Counted from the stretch's first letter, positions 34,493-43,258 are shown. The stretch is 64,000 nt of DNA from Eisenbergiella tayi (GCF_001881565.1 NZ_MPDJ01000011.1:93534-157533); one strand, 5' to 3'. Numbers and translations are program-made. The notes: a model not told the origin generated them from the letters alone.

Positions 34493-34594
34493 AATATATT
34501 CTGCCATATGCTCCAAATTTCCCGGTCCTGACCGGACCGATTTCAAGCCGGTGATGGGCTTGCTTTTGCCATACAGCCAGCCCCCGGCACCGCT

Positions 34595-37500
34595 CTATCT
34601 GCCAGCTGCGGCAGGATTAATAACGATTTCCACGAAACGCCGCAGGATGGCAGCTGTCTCGGCTCGGGTAACGGTATCCTTCGGGGCAAACAGGCGGTTT
34701 CCTTTACTGCCCATCACGCCTGTCTGCTGCATGGCGCGTACCGCGTCTTTCATGCTGCCAGTAATCTTATTGCCGTCCGTAAAAATCTCCGCCTCACGGG
34801 AAACGGGCAGGATGTACCCCAGCTTTTCTGCATACCGCTGCATGATAACTGCCATTTCTTCGCGGGTTATGGCACGGTCGGGGGAAAAGGTATCCGTGCC
34901 GGTTCCGTTCACAATTCCCCAGGATGCCGCCCATACCGCATAGGGAGCATAACCGGCATCGGCAGGTACATCAGAAAACCGTTCTGAAGAAGCATAAGCT
35001 GCCGGATCTGTCCCTGCAAGCCGCCCTAAAGCCATGACGAACATGCCCCGTGTGATGGCAGTATCCGGGCTGAACATGGTGTCACTGGTTCCATCCAGCA
35101 TACCACGGCTGGCGGCAAAGTCAATGTCCGCCTTCGCCCAATGGGTAACCGTGTCGGTGAAAGCCGGGGCTGGTTTGTATCCCACACCATAGACGCTGAA
35201 ATGCCCGGTGGAGCCAATCACGCTGCCGCTCCCCTTGTCATAGCCGGACTGGTAATACCATGTCGCTGCGCTGCTATCGTCTCCATAAACAAGGTACAGA
35301 CTCCCGTCCTGTTCCCCGGCAGCGGGGGTATAGGCAAGGCCCACAGTGACTCTGCCCCTGCCGAAGTCCCGGACAGTGGCTGCCCTGCCGTCCTGCCCCG
35401 TATAACTCACAGTCAGCTGATAGGCCGGGCGGGCTCCCACAGCCGTCCGCATGTCGCCGGCCAGTTTTTTTACCCGTGTGGCCGTCAGTGTAATGTCGCC
35501 CGTGGATTGCTCCGCAATCTCACGAAGCGCCGCAAGGTCAAAGGTCAGATCCACAATGGAGGTGTTGATAATCAGGTACTTCACTTTGTTGTCCGGATTC
35601 ATCAGCCTGTTAAGGGTTGCACGGCTGATAATGATGGAAAAGCCATCGTAGGCCTCCGCAGTTGTCACGTCATACTGTACTGCAATCCCGTATTTTGTCC
35701 GTCCCTTTTGTCTTGCCACGTTCAGAATCCGGGTAATGGCTTCCGATGTGCTGCTGTCGCTTGCCGTACCGGCTGCTGTGCCGTCCTCTACGGTGACAGG
35801 TATTTCAATCACAGACAGCGCGGGCGTATCCGTCTGTACCTGCTGCGATGGCTGCGGAGTGGGGATTGGAGCAGGGGCAGAGCTGCCACTATTGTCTGCG
35901 GGTGTCCCTCCGGTCTCATAACCTTTGAAATTTGCTGTTGCCATACCGTCTGCCGACAGAGGGAACAGAATGGGATTCGTGCTGCCGGATACCAGGCCCA
36001 CCCATCCGTCAAAAAACTTTCCGTTATCCGGAACGGCAGTCAGGGTCACCTGCTTTGTGTCGATATCGTAGCCCTTATTCCCCGTGTCATTGGGATCCCC
36101 GGTTCCAAATATGACTCTGCCTCCGCCGACAGATTGCATGGTCAGCTTTTTCCCGTCCGGTGCGGTAAAAGACGTAAGGGGTATGTTACCGCAGCGTAAA
36201 TCGGTCAGGTTCGTCAGGCCGGATAAATCCAGACTCCCTAACTGGGTATTGGAGCAGTACAGTGTCTCCATCCCGGGATTTGAGTAGCAGGACAGAGTGG
36301 TCAGGTTCTTTAGGCCGGACGCATTCAGTACCGTCAGTAGGTTATCGGAGCAGTACAACTGCTCCAGCTTAGTCAGGTTTGTCACATCCAGCGTTCCTGT
36401 CAGCTTGTTTCTGCCACAGCGCAGGGAGGTCAGATCCTTTAGCCTGCTCACATCCAGGCTCCCAGACAGCTGGTTACCGGTGCAGTTCAGGACACCCAGT
36501 TTAGTCAGGTTGGCTACATCCAGTTCTCCTGACAATAGGTTATTTTGGCAAAATAGTTGGGTCAGGTTAGTCAGTTTGGCCACATCCAACTTCCCGGACA
36601 GGTTATTATTGGAGCAGAACAGTATTTCCAGCTGAGTCAGGTTGGACACATCTAGCTCCCCCGACAGGTTATTATTGGAGCAGTCCAGGTTGATCAGCTG
36701 AATCAGGTTGCCCACGTCCAGCTTTCCTGTCAGCTTATTCACGGAGCAGCGCAGATCTTCCAGCTGAGTCAGGTTGGATACATCCAGAGTTTCAGACAAT
36801 TCGTTCCTATAGCAGTCCAGGTGTTTCAATTGAGTCAGGTTAGCCACATCCAGCTTTCCTGTCAACTTATTCCCGGAGCAGTCCAGGAGTGTCAGCTGAG
36901 TCAGGTTAGCCACGTCCAGTTTTCCTGTCAACTCGTTCTCGGCGCAGTCCAGGGTAGTCAGGTTAGTCAGCCCGCCTACCTCCAGCTTTCCCTTCAGGCC
37001 TTTTCCGGTTATAAATAATCCTGTAATTCTTTTTACGGTACTGTCATTCCATGTTACCAGCCCATCCGCTTCCCATTCTTTCGGGGAATTCCTTGTGGCA
37101 GAAAGGCCGTTGTCGTCAATTATATGGTTGATAACCTCTACGTCGCCATCATGGTAACCGTCTTTGTCTGAATCATCAGGATCATTCCCCGTAAAGACCG
37201 GGGTTATATCCACGCTGCCGGTCAGGTCAAAGAAAATCGTGTTTCCATTTGGATTCGCGCCAACGGGTGGGTTCTTCCATTCCTTAAAGGAAAAGCCAGT
37301 GCCAGGAGTAGCCGTCAGGGTTATCCTGCTGCGGCTGAAATCAAATGCCTTCATCTTTACCGTACCACCCTTTGTCTGGTTAACATTCAGGGTGCCGTTC
37401 TTTGTCTTGAACGAGGCAAAGGGGTTATTTTCACATTCCAATGAGGTCAAGTTCGACAAGCCAGACACGTCAAGTGTCTTCAGCTGGTTATTGAAGCAGT

Positions 37501-38917
37501 ACAGAGTGACCAGGTTCGACAGGTTGGCCACATCCAGTGCCTCCAGTTGATTATGGTTACAGTACAACTCGGTCAGGCTCGACAGGCCAGACACGTTTAA
37601 TTCCTTCAGCTGGTTAGTGTTGCAGTCCAGAGTATCCAAATTCGACAGGCCGGACACCTTCAGTTCCTCTAGCTGGTTTAATGAGCAGTCCAGCATGGTC
37701 AGATCTGTATTCTTTGACACATCCAACGCCTTCAACCCGGTATTGGAACAATACAAAGAGGTTAGTTTCTTATTCTTTGACACGTCCAGTACCTCCAACG
37801 GGGTATTGATACAGTATAGATCGGTCAGGTTCTCCAGCTGATCCAGCCCAGTCAACGCTATCAGATCCTTATTATTACCGCATCGCAGATCGGTTAGAGC
37901 TGTCAGAGCAGATACGTTCAGCGTCCCGGATAGGCTTTTGCTGTTTAGAAGCAACCTGGTAATTCTTTTCGGGCTGCTATTGTCCCATACTACCAATCCC
38001 GCCGTTTTCCAACTTTCCGGCTTGCTTTCATCCACGCCGCTGATATTCTTTAAGGTGGGATGTGCGTTAAGGATTTCCTGAAAAGCCGTCTTATCCCCGG
38101 TATCATAATCGTCCGCAGAACTTAACATAGCGTAGTTCACCATTCCAATCCGCACGGAGATTTCCGGCAGCTCCACGTCCTCCGCACAGGTATAACCGGC
38201 TGGAAGAACAGGCATAAAGACATAGCCGCCATCGATGGTTTCATCCCACGCGTTGTCGGGTTCCCAAGTCACATCCTGAATGGTGATATGATCCTCCACA
38301 GTTTCATCCACGGTATAGCCGGAAGCTTCCAGTGTGGCAGGCAGGTTCAAATCAGCCAGCTTCGTACCAACAGGGACGGTTTTGGCCTGTACCCTCTCGT
38401 TCAGCACGTCAAAGGCCGTGATTGTGAATACCGCCGCATCTTCCGTTTCTTCCTGTTCCGGCTCCTGCCGTTCCGCTACAGGCGGATTGTTCCCGCTGTC
38501 CACCTCCGGCTCTTTCCCGCATTCGTCACAGACAAAGCCGCAGGAGCGGCCCTCCACAGCCTCTTTGTACCCGCAATCCTCATCATGCTCCCCACGCTCA
38601 TGGGGGCAATCCAATTCATAGCATTCCTTCGTATGTTCATGGGCGGCGTCACTGTCTGATGCCGACTCCATGTTTTCTTCCTCATAACCGCAAATCAATT
38701 GATCCGTATAACAGTCGTCCGTGTGGACGTGTTCACAGGGATGGCCCTCCACTGCTTCCACATAGCCGCATTCTGCCGTATGCTCCGGATGGTGTTCGCA
38801 CAGGCCCTCCGTATCGGATGCCGTTCCTTCCGCATAAATGGTTGTCCCCAACTGTCCTGCCAGCAGGACAGCGCACAGAAGCAGCGAAAGGCCGCGTGCA
38901 TGTTTCCTGTTTCTCAT
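34595..38917 (-). CDS. Large secreted surface protein: internalin-like LRR and three SLH domains
   Basis: A 1440-residue surface protein. Signal peptide and Cys/His-rich N-terminus (about 1-150) are closely related to the unit A protein. Then come two blocks of 21-residue leucine-rich repeats of internalin type (LT-L-C--N-L--LDVS-L), about 356-499 and 639-912. Each block is followed by an InlB B-repeat-like segment (FKEWKNPPVGANP; FDGWVGLVSGSTN). A Ca-binding-like DPDDSDKDGYHDGD lies between. The domain before the SLH region and the three SLH domains (about 1256-1440) match unit A. ATG 38917 follows GGGAGG. It is probably non-covalently attached to the wall. Confidence 0.9.
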   Translation of the reverse strand: MRNRKHARGLSLLLCAVLLAGQLGTTIYAEGTASDTEGLCEHHPEHTAECGYVEAVEGHPCEHVHTDDCYTDQLICGYEEENMESASDSDAAHEHTKECYELDCPHERGEHDEDCGYKEAVEGRSCGFVCDECGKEPEVDSGNNPPVAERQEPEQEETEDAAVFTITAFDVLNERVQAKTVPVGTKLADLNLPATLEASGYTVDETVEDHITIQDVTWEPDNAWDETIDGGYVFMPVLPAGYTCAEDVELPEISVRIGMVNYAMLSSADDYDTGDKTAFQEILNAHPTLKNISGVDESKPESWKTAGLVVWDNSSPKRITRLLLNSKSLSGTLNVSALTALTDLRCGNNKDLIALTGLDQLENLTDLYCINTPLEVLDVSKNKKLTSLYCSNTGLKALDVSKNTDLTMLDCSLNQLEELKVSGLSNLDTLDCNTNQLKELNVSGLSSLTELYCNHNQLEALDVANLSNLVTLYCFNNQLKTLDVSGLSNLTSLECENNPFASFKTKNGTLNVNQTKGGTVKMKAFDFSRSRITLTATPGTGFSFKEWKNPPVGANPNGNTIFFDLTGSVDITPVFTGNDPDDSDKDGYHDGDVEVINHIIDDNGLSATRNSPKEWEADGLVTWNDSTVKRITGLFITGKGLKGKLEVGGLTNLTTLDCAENELTGKLDVANLTQLTLLDCSGNKLTGKLDVANLTQLKHLDCYRNELSETLDVSNLTQLEDLRCSVNKLTGKLDVGNLIQLINLDCSNNNLSGELDVSNLTQLEILFCSNNNLSGKLDVAKLTNLTQLFCQNNLLSGELDVANLTKLGVLNCTGNQLSGSLDVSRLKDLTSLRCGRNKLTGTLDVTNLTKLEQLYCSDNLLTVLNASGLKNLTTLSCYSNPGMETLYCSNTQLGSLDLSGLTNLTDLRCGNIPLTSFTAPDGKKLTMQSVGGGRVIFGTGDPNDTGNKGYDIDTKQVTLTAVPDNGKFFDGWVGLVSGSTNPILFPLSADGMATANFKGYETGGTPADNSGSSAPAPIPTPQPSQQVQTDTPALSVIEIPVTVEDGTAAGTASDSSTSEAITRILNVARQKGRTKYGIAVQYDVTTAEAYDGFSIIISRATLNRLMNPDNKVKYLIINTSIVDLTFDLAALREIAEQSTGDITLTATRVKKLAGDMRTAVGARPAYQLTVSYTGQDGRAATVRDFGRGRVTVGLAYTPAAGEQDGSLYLVYGDDSSAATWYYQSGYDKGSGSVIGSTGHFSVYGVGYKPAPAFTDTVTHWAKADIDFAASRGMLDGTSDTMFSPDTAITRGMFVMALGRLAGTDPAAYASSERFSDVPADAGYAPYAVWAASWGIVNGTGTDTFSPDRAITREEMAVIMQRYAEKLGYILPVSREAEIFTDGNKITGSMKDAVRAMQQTGVMGSKGNRLFAPKDTVTRAETAAILRRFVEIVINPAAAGR

Positions 38918-38958
38918 CTTGTTCCTCCCTTCCAATCCTTTTGATTCCTATCGTAAAT

Positions 38959-39330
38959 TTATGACTTTCCCGTCTTGTGGCTTGTGTTTATAAGCCTGGA
39001 AATTGCCTGCTCCATCTTTTGGCGGGATACCGGCTTCCGGCAAAAGAACGGGACACACAGCCGGTATGCCTGCACACGGAAGTCCATATCGGAAAACCAG
39101 AGGATTCTTCTGGCCAGGCTCCTTGCGCTGGTGATAGTGTTTAAGCCTTCCACGCCGTCCTGCGCCACAATGACAGCATCCGGCAGTGCCTGCTTTACCA
39201 TGCCATCCAGCTCCGGCCAATCGGTACAGCCTGTTACCTGCGCTTCTTTTCCCTGTAAACACTGCCGGGCCAGGTCAATCAGCTGTTCCCGTTCCGCAGC
39301 ATCACCGTCGCAGACAATCACCTTCCACAT
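38959..39330 (-). CDS. Receiver-domain-like protein, probable pseudo-receiver (unit B)
   Basis: A 123-residue near-identical copy of the unit A protein, with the same start MWKVIVCDG, the same Ala in place of the phospho-acceptor Asp (PDAVIVAQDG) and the same RKPVS lysine. Differences are mostly conservative. It again precedes the surface-protein gene by 41 bases. Two preserved copies imply selection on the protein, not a decayed regulator. No histidine kinase or LytTR output domain is found in the window. Confidence 0.72.
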   Translation of the reverse strand: MWKVIVCDGDAAEREQLIDLARQCLQGKEAQVTGCTDWPELDGMVKQALPDAVIVAQDGVEGLNTITSARSLARRILWFSDMDFRVQAYRLCVPFFCRKPVSRQKMEQAISRLINTSHKTGKS

Positions 39331-39440
39331 GTATGATCTCCTTTCTGTCGTGAATTTCCTTATATTATCAAAATAATAGTAATATAATCAGATGGCAAGA
39401 AGGTGGCCGGAACTTGCAGTTTTTGGCCGGAAATTGCATT
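39331..39440 (-). promoter_or_regulatory. Leader of unit B with 20-bp-period direct repeat
   Basis: Two direct repeats, GCCGGAACTTGCA (39406-39418) and GCCGGAAATTGCA (39426-39438), have a 20-base period and sit 76-108 bases upstream of the receiver-like ATG. They match the unit A site, with this copy closer to a perfect repeat. Sequence further upstream (39441-39690) is not shared and contains no recognised feature apart from a duplicated CCGTTCATT at about 39657-39674. Confidence 0.5.
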
Positions 39441-39693
39441 ATTAAAACCGGTTTTTGAGAAAAATGGTCTTGACAGAGAATTTATGTTGAGATGTGTAAG
39501 AAGGGCTATTTGAGAATAAGACAAACCGGGAAATCCGGAAGAAAGATAAGCTGATGACACAGTTATCCATCACAGACAACCATGTGGTTTTTAGCTTTAT
39601 CCCATTAATGAAGCAGGATGTTTCTTTGGAACGTTCTGCTAATAGGTATACCGTTTCCGTTCATTTCCGTTCATTATTTTATTAAAAAAGAAA

Positions 39694-39722
39694 TTGCATT
39701 CCGCATTATCTTCTGTTATAGT
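39694..39722 (+). promoter_or_regulatory. Promoter of the argS leader
   Basis: TTGCAT (39694-39699), a 17-base spacer and TATAGT (39717-39722). It lies 33 bases before the leader-peptide ATG and about 200 bases before argS, so the attenuator is fully inside the transcript. Confidence 0.75.
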
Positions 39723-39754
39723 ATAAAACAAAATTTAAAAGCGAGGATATATTT

Positions 39755-39796
39755 ATGAAATTATTTATTTCACTTTCCAATCGACGCAGCCGATGA
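39755..39796 (+). CDS. Arg-rich leader peptide of argS
   Basis: A 13-codon ORF, MKLFISLSNRRSR, preceded by GCGAGGAT about seven bases upstream of the ATG. Three of its last five codons are arginine (CGA, CGC, CGA), two of them adjacent; all three belong to the codon set normally read by one inosine-containing tRNA-Arg. It ends just before a set of alternative RNA stems and the attenuator terminator. Position, composition and downstream structures are those of a ribosome-dependent attenuation leader. The peptide is too short for homology support, so the call rests on architecture. Confidence 0.78.
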   Translation: MKLFISLSNRRSR

Positions 39797-39889
39797 AGCT
39801 TGTATCTTTTACGGTACAGGCTTACGTGCTGTGTACCTGTGGAAAGTGATTTGAATTTTTCCTTTCAGACACTGTCAGGTTTACACAGC
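39796..39889 (+). promoter_or_regulatory. Alternative stems of the argS attenuator
   Basis: Stem 0:1 pairs AAGCTTGT (39796-39803) with ACAGGCTT (39816-39823). Stem 1:2 pairs GGTACA (39813-39818) with TGTACC (39832-39837). Stem 2:3, the antiterminator, pairs GCTGTGTA (39828-39835) with TACACAGC (39882-39889), extended by CCTG (39836-39839) with CAGG (39876-39879). Stem 2:3 uses the left arm of the terminator and excludes it. A ribosome held at the first Arg codon would leave segment 0 free; one at the stop codon would cover it. The predicted result is read-through when charged tRNA-Arg is scarce. Confidence 0.7.
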
Positions 39890-39904
39890 CTGACGGTGTT
39901 TTTT
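39869..39904 (+). terminator. Attenuator terminator before argS
   Basis: An 11-bp stem, ACACTGTCAGG with CCTGACGGTGT (one G-U pair), a 9-base loop and a T-run at 39899-39904. It ends 16 bases before the argS ATG, just upstream of its GGAGG. An intrinsic terminator in this place can only serve to control argS. Confidence 0.88.
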
Positions 39905-39920
39905 ATTTGGAGGAAAAAGG

Positions 39921-41642
39921 ATGAAATTATTGACAGATTTACTTACAGCAATTTTCGAAACAGCTTTTTTAAACTGTGGTTATGATAAAATGCTTGGAAA
40001 AGTGGTTGTTTCCGGCCGTCCTGATTTGTGTCAGTTCCAGTGCAATGGAGCTTTTACCGGTGCAAAACTATATAGGAAATCACCTTTAAGCATTGCAGAC
40101 GATGTTTCAGCGCTCATTAAGCCTGACGGAATGATTAGCAAAATAGAAGTCATGGCGCCTGGTTTTATCAACATTACGATTAATGACGGATTTTTATTAC
40201 ACTATGCCGAACAAATATTTCATGACAAATATAAAGGGATTCCCCAGACTGAAGCCCCGGAAACCATAGTCCTTGATTATGGCAATCCCAATGTAGCCAA
40301 ACCTCTCCATGTAGGGCATCTGCGTTCCGCCATAATCGGCGAAGCGCTGAAAAGAATCATCATTTCCACAGGAAGAAAAGCTATCGGCGATGTTCACCTC
40401 GGCGATTGGGGCTTACCGATGGGTCTTGTTCTCGCAGAAATGGAAGAAAAATATGCAGACAAGATTCCGCCGATTACCGCTGATTTGCTGAATGAATTCT
40501 ATCCCCTTGCAAGCAAAAGGAGCAGATCAGATGAAGCTTTCCTTGAGAAAGCAAGAACAATAACCGCTGAATTACAAAAAGGCAGCATCAAATATATGGA
40601 CACCTGGCGCAAAATGGTTTCTGTTTCGGTCAGGGATATCAGGAAAACCTTCGACAGGTTACATGTTTCATTCGATTACTGGTATGGAGAAAGTGATTCC
40701 AGTAAATATGTACCGCAACTACTTCAGATATTATCTGAAAAAAATTTGCTCGTTCCCAGTGAAGGTGCACAGGTTGTGGATGTTTCCTGTGAAAGTGATA
40801 AGGCTCCTGTTCCGCCTGCCATTATCATAAAATCAAATGGTTCTGAAGGCTATGTTACAACAGATATAGCCACGATCCTTCAGCGGCAGCAGGATTTTAA
40901 GCCTGACAGGATCTGGTATGTAGTTGACTTCAGGCAGAATCTGCATTTTACGCAGGTGTTCCGTACCGCACAAAAGGCAGAGCTGGTTCCTGCTTCAACA
41001 GAACTGACTCATCTGTGTTTCGGAACGGTAAACGGCAAGGACGGAAAACCTTTTAAAACCCGTGACGGCGGAATCATGCAGCTATCTGAACTGCTTGATA
41101 CCGTGGTAAACTGTTCTTATGAAAAACTGAGAAATACAGATGATATTGACATGAATTTTAAAAAAGAAACGGCAGAAAAAATCGGTATAGCAGCGATAAA
41201 ATTCGGTGATTTAATCAATCATTATTCGAAGGACTGCGTGTTTGACATCGACAAATTCATGGCATCAGAAGGCAAAACAGGTGTTTATCTCCTTTATACG
41301 ATTGCGCGGATCAACTCCATACTCAAAAGAATTGACAGCTTTGATTTAACCGCCCCTCACTCATATGGCATTTATTCTCAAAGCGAGCGGGAGCTTTTGC
41401 TGAAGCTGGCCCTGAGCGGTAATGCCTTTATAAACGCCTATAATGAAAAATCACCAAATATCATCTGTGAAAATGCATATCAGATTGCTGTGGCTTTCTC
41501 AAAATTCTATCATGAAAATCATATTATGAGCGAAAGTGACGGACAAAAAAAGGCCTCTTGGCTCGCTCTCTGCATAAATACAAAAGATATGCTGCAAAAG
41601 CACCTTGATACCTTAGCGATTGATACGGTTGAGTTAATGTAA
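39921..41642 (+). CDS. argS: Arginyl-tRNA synthetase
   Basis: A 573-residue class Ia synthetase that charges tRNA-Arg. The N-terminal Add-1-like domain covers about 1-100. HVGHLRSAIIG (the HIGH box) lies near residue 130, preceded by LDYGNPNVAKPL. The KMSK-region equivalent is GKDGKPFKTRDGG, as in many bacterial ArgRS that lack a canonical KMSK. The C-terminal DALR anticodon-binding domain ends the protein. ATG 39921 follows GGAGGAAAAAGG. The gene is monocistronic and stands behind a leader peptide and attenuator terminator. Whether another argS exists in the genome cannot be seen here. Confidence 0.96.
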   Translation: MKLLTDLLTAIFETAFLNCGYDKMLGKVVVSGRPDLCQFQCNGAFTGAKLYRKSPLSIADDVSALIKPDGMISKIEVMAPGFINITINDGFLLHYAEQIFHDKYKGIPQTEAPETIVLDYGNPNVAKPLHVGHLRSAIIGEALKRIIISTGRKAIGDVHLGDWGLPMGLVLAEMEEKYADKIPPITADLLNEFYPLASKRSRSDEAFLEKARTITAELQKGSIKYMDTWRKMVSVSVRDIRKTFDRLHVSFDYWYGESDSSKYVPQLLQILSEKNLLVPSEGAQVVDVSCESDKAPVPPAIIIKSNGSEGYVTTDIATILQRQQDFKPDRIWYVVDFRQNLHFTQVFRTAQKAELVPASTELTHLCFGTVNGKDGKPFKTRDGGIMQLSELLDTVVNCSYEKLRNTDDIDMNFKKETAEKIGIAAIKFGDLINHYSKDCVFDIDKFMASEGKTGVYLLYTIARINSILKRIDSFDLTAPHSYGIYSQSERELLLKLALSGNAFINAYNEKSPNIICENAYQIAVAFSKFYHENHIMSESDGQKKASWLALCINTKDMLQKHLDTLAIDTVELM

Positions 41643-41671
41643 AACCCATCATATTTTCAGCACCCACAAAC

Positions 41672-41696
41672 AGCCGGTATAAATTTTATACCGGCT
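41672..41696. terminator. Hairpin between argS and the SnoaL-like gene
   Basis: AGCCGGTATAA and TTATACCGGCT form an 11-bp stem with a 3-base loop, 30 bases past the argS stop, followed on the plus strand by an AT-rich tail ending AAATTTT. It overlaps the last codons of the convergent gene, so it may terminate both. Confidence 0.72.
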
Positions 41697-42096
41697 TAAT
41701 CAAATTTTCCTCATACAGTGTATCGAAAGTATTGACTGCGCCGCCATGCTCAGCTATTTTTCCATCCACCACCTTGTCAATATCAACGCCGGTGAAGGAC
41801 AGTCTTTTGTGTGTGGGCTTTATTCCAATCCACTCTCCTTCATGTGTTCCTTCCATGATGAATTCAGAGATCACATAATCACCGTCCGCATATTGCTTAA
41901 GTATTTTCATGGTATAATCGGGGTAAGTTTTCTTTACATCAACAAGGTGCTGCTTCATGCCATCTATCCCCACAGGTATTATCTGTTCCCCGACTTTCAC
42001 GACACAGTCTTCTGCGATAAATTGAGGAAGTTCCTCCAACAGATTTTCTGACACAATTGTTTCATAGAAATATTTAACAATATCTTTTTTCTCCAT
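41686..42096 (-). CDS. SnoaL-like / ester cyclase family protein
   Basis: A 136-residue NTF2-fold protein. FYETIVSENLLEELPQFIAEDCVVKVG and a later EGTHEGEWIGIKPTHKRLSFTGVDI match the SnoaL-like ester cyclase group. Such proteins catalyse small aldol or isomerisation reactions or have unknown roles. ATG 42096 follows GAGGAG by seven bases. It is not in an operon. Confidence 0.82.
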   Translation of the reverse strand: MEKKDIVKYFYETIVSENLLEELPQFIAEDCVVKVGEQIIPVGIDGMKQHLVDVKKTYPDYTMKILKQYADGDYVISEFIMEGTHEGEWIGIKPTHKRLSFTGVDIDKVVDGKIAEHGGAVNTFDTLYEENLIKPV

Positions 42097-42281
42097 TTTT
42101 ATTCTCCTCATGGCTGCGTGATACCGTACTGTATACCGGTGAATACCGGATTATAAGCATAACCGGCTGAAAGTTATTATTGCTATACTAATAAATTATG
42201 AATTCCCTGTCAAATAAAAAAAACAAATTATTTCAAAACAACAAACGATATATCATTGATACTTCATATTATATCCATGTA

Positions 42282-42310
42282 TTGGCAGCAAAAGGCCCGT
42301 GTGGTAAAAT
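42282..42310 (+). promoter_or_regulatory. Promoter for the HD-domain gene
   Basis: TTGGCA (42282-42287), 17-base spacer, TAAAAT (42305-42310), 61 bases before the ATG of the HD-domain gene. Confidence 0.6.
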
Positions 42311-42371
42311 TATAGGATAATACCTGGCAATAAACAGAATATAAAATACATATATTCAGAACGGAGGAATC

Positions 42372-42977
42372 ATGCTTACTCCCAAAGAAGCGGAAAAAGA
42401 ACTGGAATTGGGCGCCGGCTTAATGCCGGGCCCCTGGGTACAGCACAGTAAATCTGTTGCCGTAAATGCCCGGATGATAGCGGAGCATACAGACTGTATG
42501 GACAGTGAACGTGCCTATTCCATGGGGCTTATGCACGATATAGGGCGCAGGGAAGGCGTCAAGGCTATCATGCACATCATAGACGGTTACCGTTATATGA
42601 CAAAACTCCACCAGCCTGAAATTGCCAGGATATGTCTGACACATTCTTTTCCCATACAGAATATCAATACCTTTATCGGAAAATATGATTGTTCGGAAGA
42701 AGAAAAGGATTTTCTGGATCATTACCTCTCTGCCGTTGTCTATGACGATTATGACAGGCTGATTCAGCTGTGCGACGCCATATCCCTGCCAAACGGCGCC
42801 TGTATTATGGAAAAAAGGCTGGTGGATGTAGCCCTAAGGCATGGCCTACCATCATTTACCCTTGATAAATGGAAGGCTTTTATGAATCTGAAAAAATACT
42901 TTGATGAATTATGTCATTGTAATATTTATTCCCTTTTGCCGAATGTGATGGAAAATTCTTACGAAAGCCTGATATAA
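42372..42977 (+). CDS. HD-domain phosphohydrolase
   Basis: A 201-residue HD-domain protein. An early His in PWVQHSKSVAVNARMIAEH and MHDIGRREG, with His55-Asp56, provide the metal-binding pair; the LTHSF and YDDYDRLIQLCDA segments supply further ligands. This layout occurs in small HD phosphohydrolases acting on nucleotides or related phosphates. The ATG follows ACGGAGG. No operon partner; the substrate is unknown. Confidence 0.85.
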   Translation: MLTPKEAEKELELGAGLMPGPWVQHSKSVAVNARMIAEHTDCMDSERAYSMGLMHDIGRREGVKAIMHIIDGYRYMTKLHQPEIARICLTHSFPIQNINTFIGKYDCSEEEKDFLDHYLSAVVYDDYDRLIQLCDAISLPNGACIMEKRLVDVALRHGLPSFTLDKWKAFMNLKKYFDELCHCNIYSLLPNVMENSYESLI

Positions 42978-43050
42978 GGGCCGCTGTCGGTATTACTGGC
43001 CTGCAGGGGAATATACGGCATTTACATAATAATACATACGTTTATGTCTG

Positions 43051-43248
43051 TTATGCAAATCCAGTGAACAATATTCCGCCATTCTTTGCAAAATGAACCG
43101 CATGGCGGCCCAGCCCTGTTCCCAGATCGAGAAGCTTGCTGTAACCCTTTTCTTTCCATACCTGCGACAGATAATAACTGTCCTCCGTAGGATTCAGCCA
43201 TGCCGACTGATTTGCATTTTCCCAATCCCATCCCTTTGATTGAACCAT
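43051..43248 (-). pseudogene. N-terminal fragment of a SAM methyltransferase
   Basis: A 65-residue reading frame with GGAGG before its ATG: KGWDWENANQSAWLNPTEDSYYL then KLLDLGTGLGRHAVHFAKNGGILFTG, the normal motif I of a class I methyltransferase. It stops right after the position where motif II would start, whereas intact relatives have 200 or more residues. The downstream sequence to 42978 does not continue the fold in another frame that I can see. It is probably a remnant left by a deletion, retained next to the serine-hydrolase gene. Confidence 0.7.
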
Positions 43249-43258
43249 AATTCCTCCT

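Larger units (their letters stand above)
30022..39440. repeat. Tandem duplication of a receiver-like gene plus S-layer-homology surface gene
   Basis: Unit A spans about 30022-34330 and unit B about 34364-39440. Both contain, in minus-strand order, an upstream direct-repeat site, a 123-codon receiver-like gene, a 41-base gap and a giant surface-protein gene followed by the same 3' hairpins. Receiver-like genes, the Cys/His-rich N-termini and the SLH C-termini are near-identical to clearly homologous; the LRR middles are unrelated. The arrangement indicates duplication followed by cassette exchange in the middle. Confidence 0.88.

Noticed and set aside
39360..39560. 66-codon minus-strand frame upstream of unit B
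   Set aside because: No ribosome binding site, no domain, covers the direct-repeat regulatory region and is not preserved in unit A.
39723..39920. T-box riboswitch upstream of argS
   Set aside because: The region is short and lacks the conserved T-box bulge sequence (AGGGTGG-ACCGCG type) and the specifier-loop layout. The leader-peptide interpretation explains all elements.
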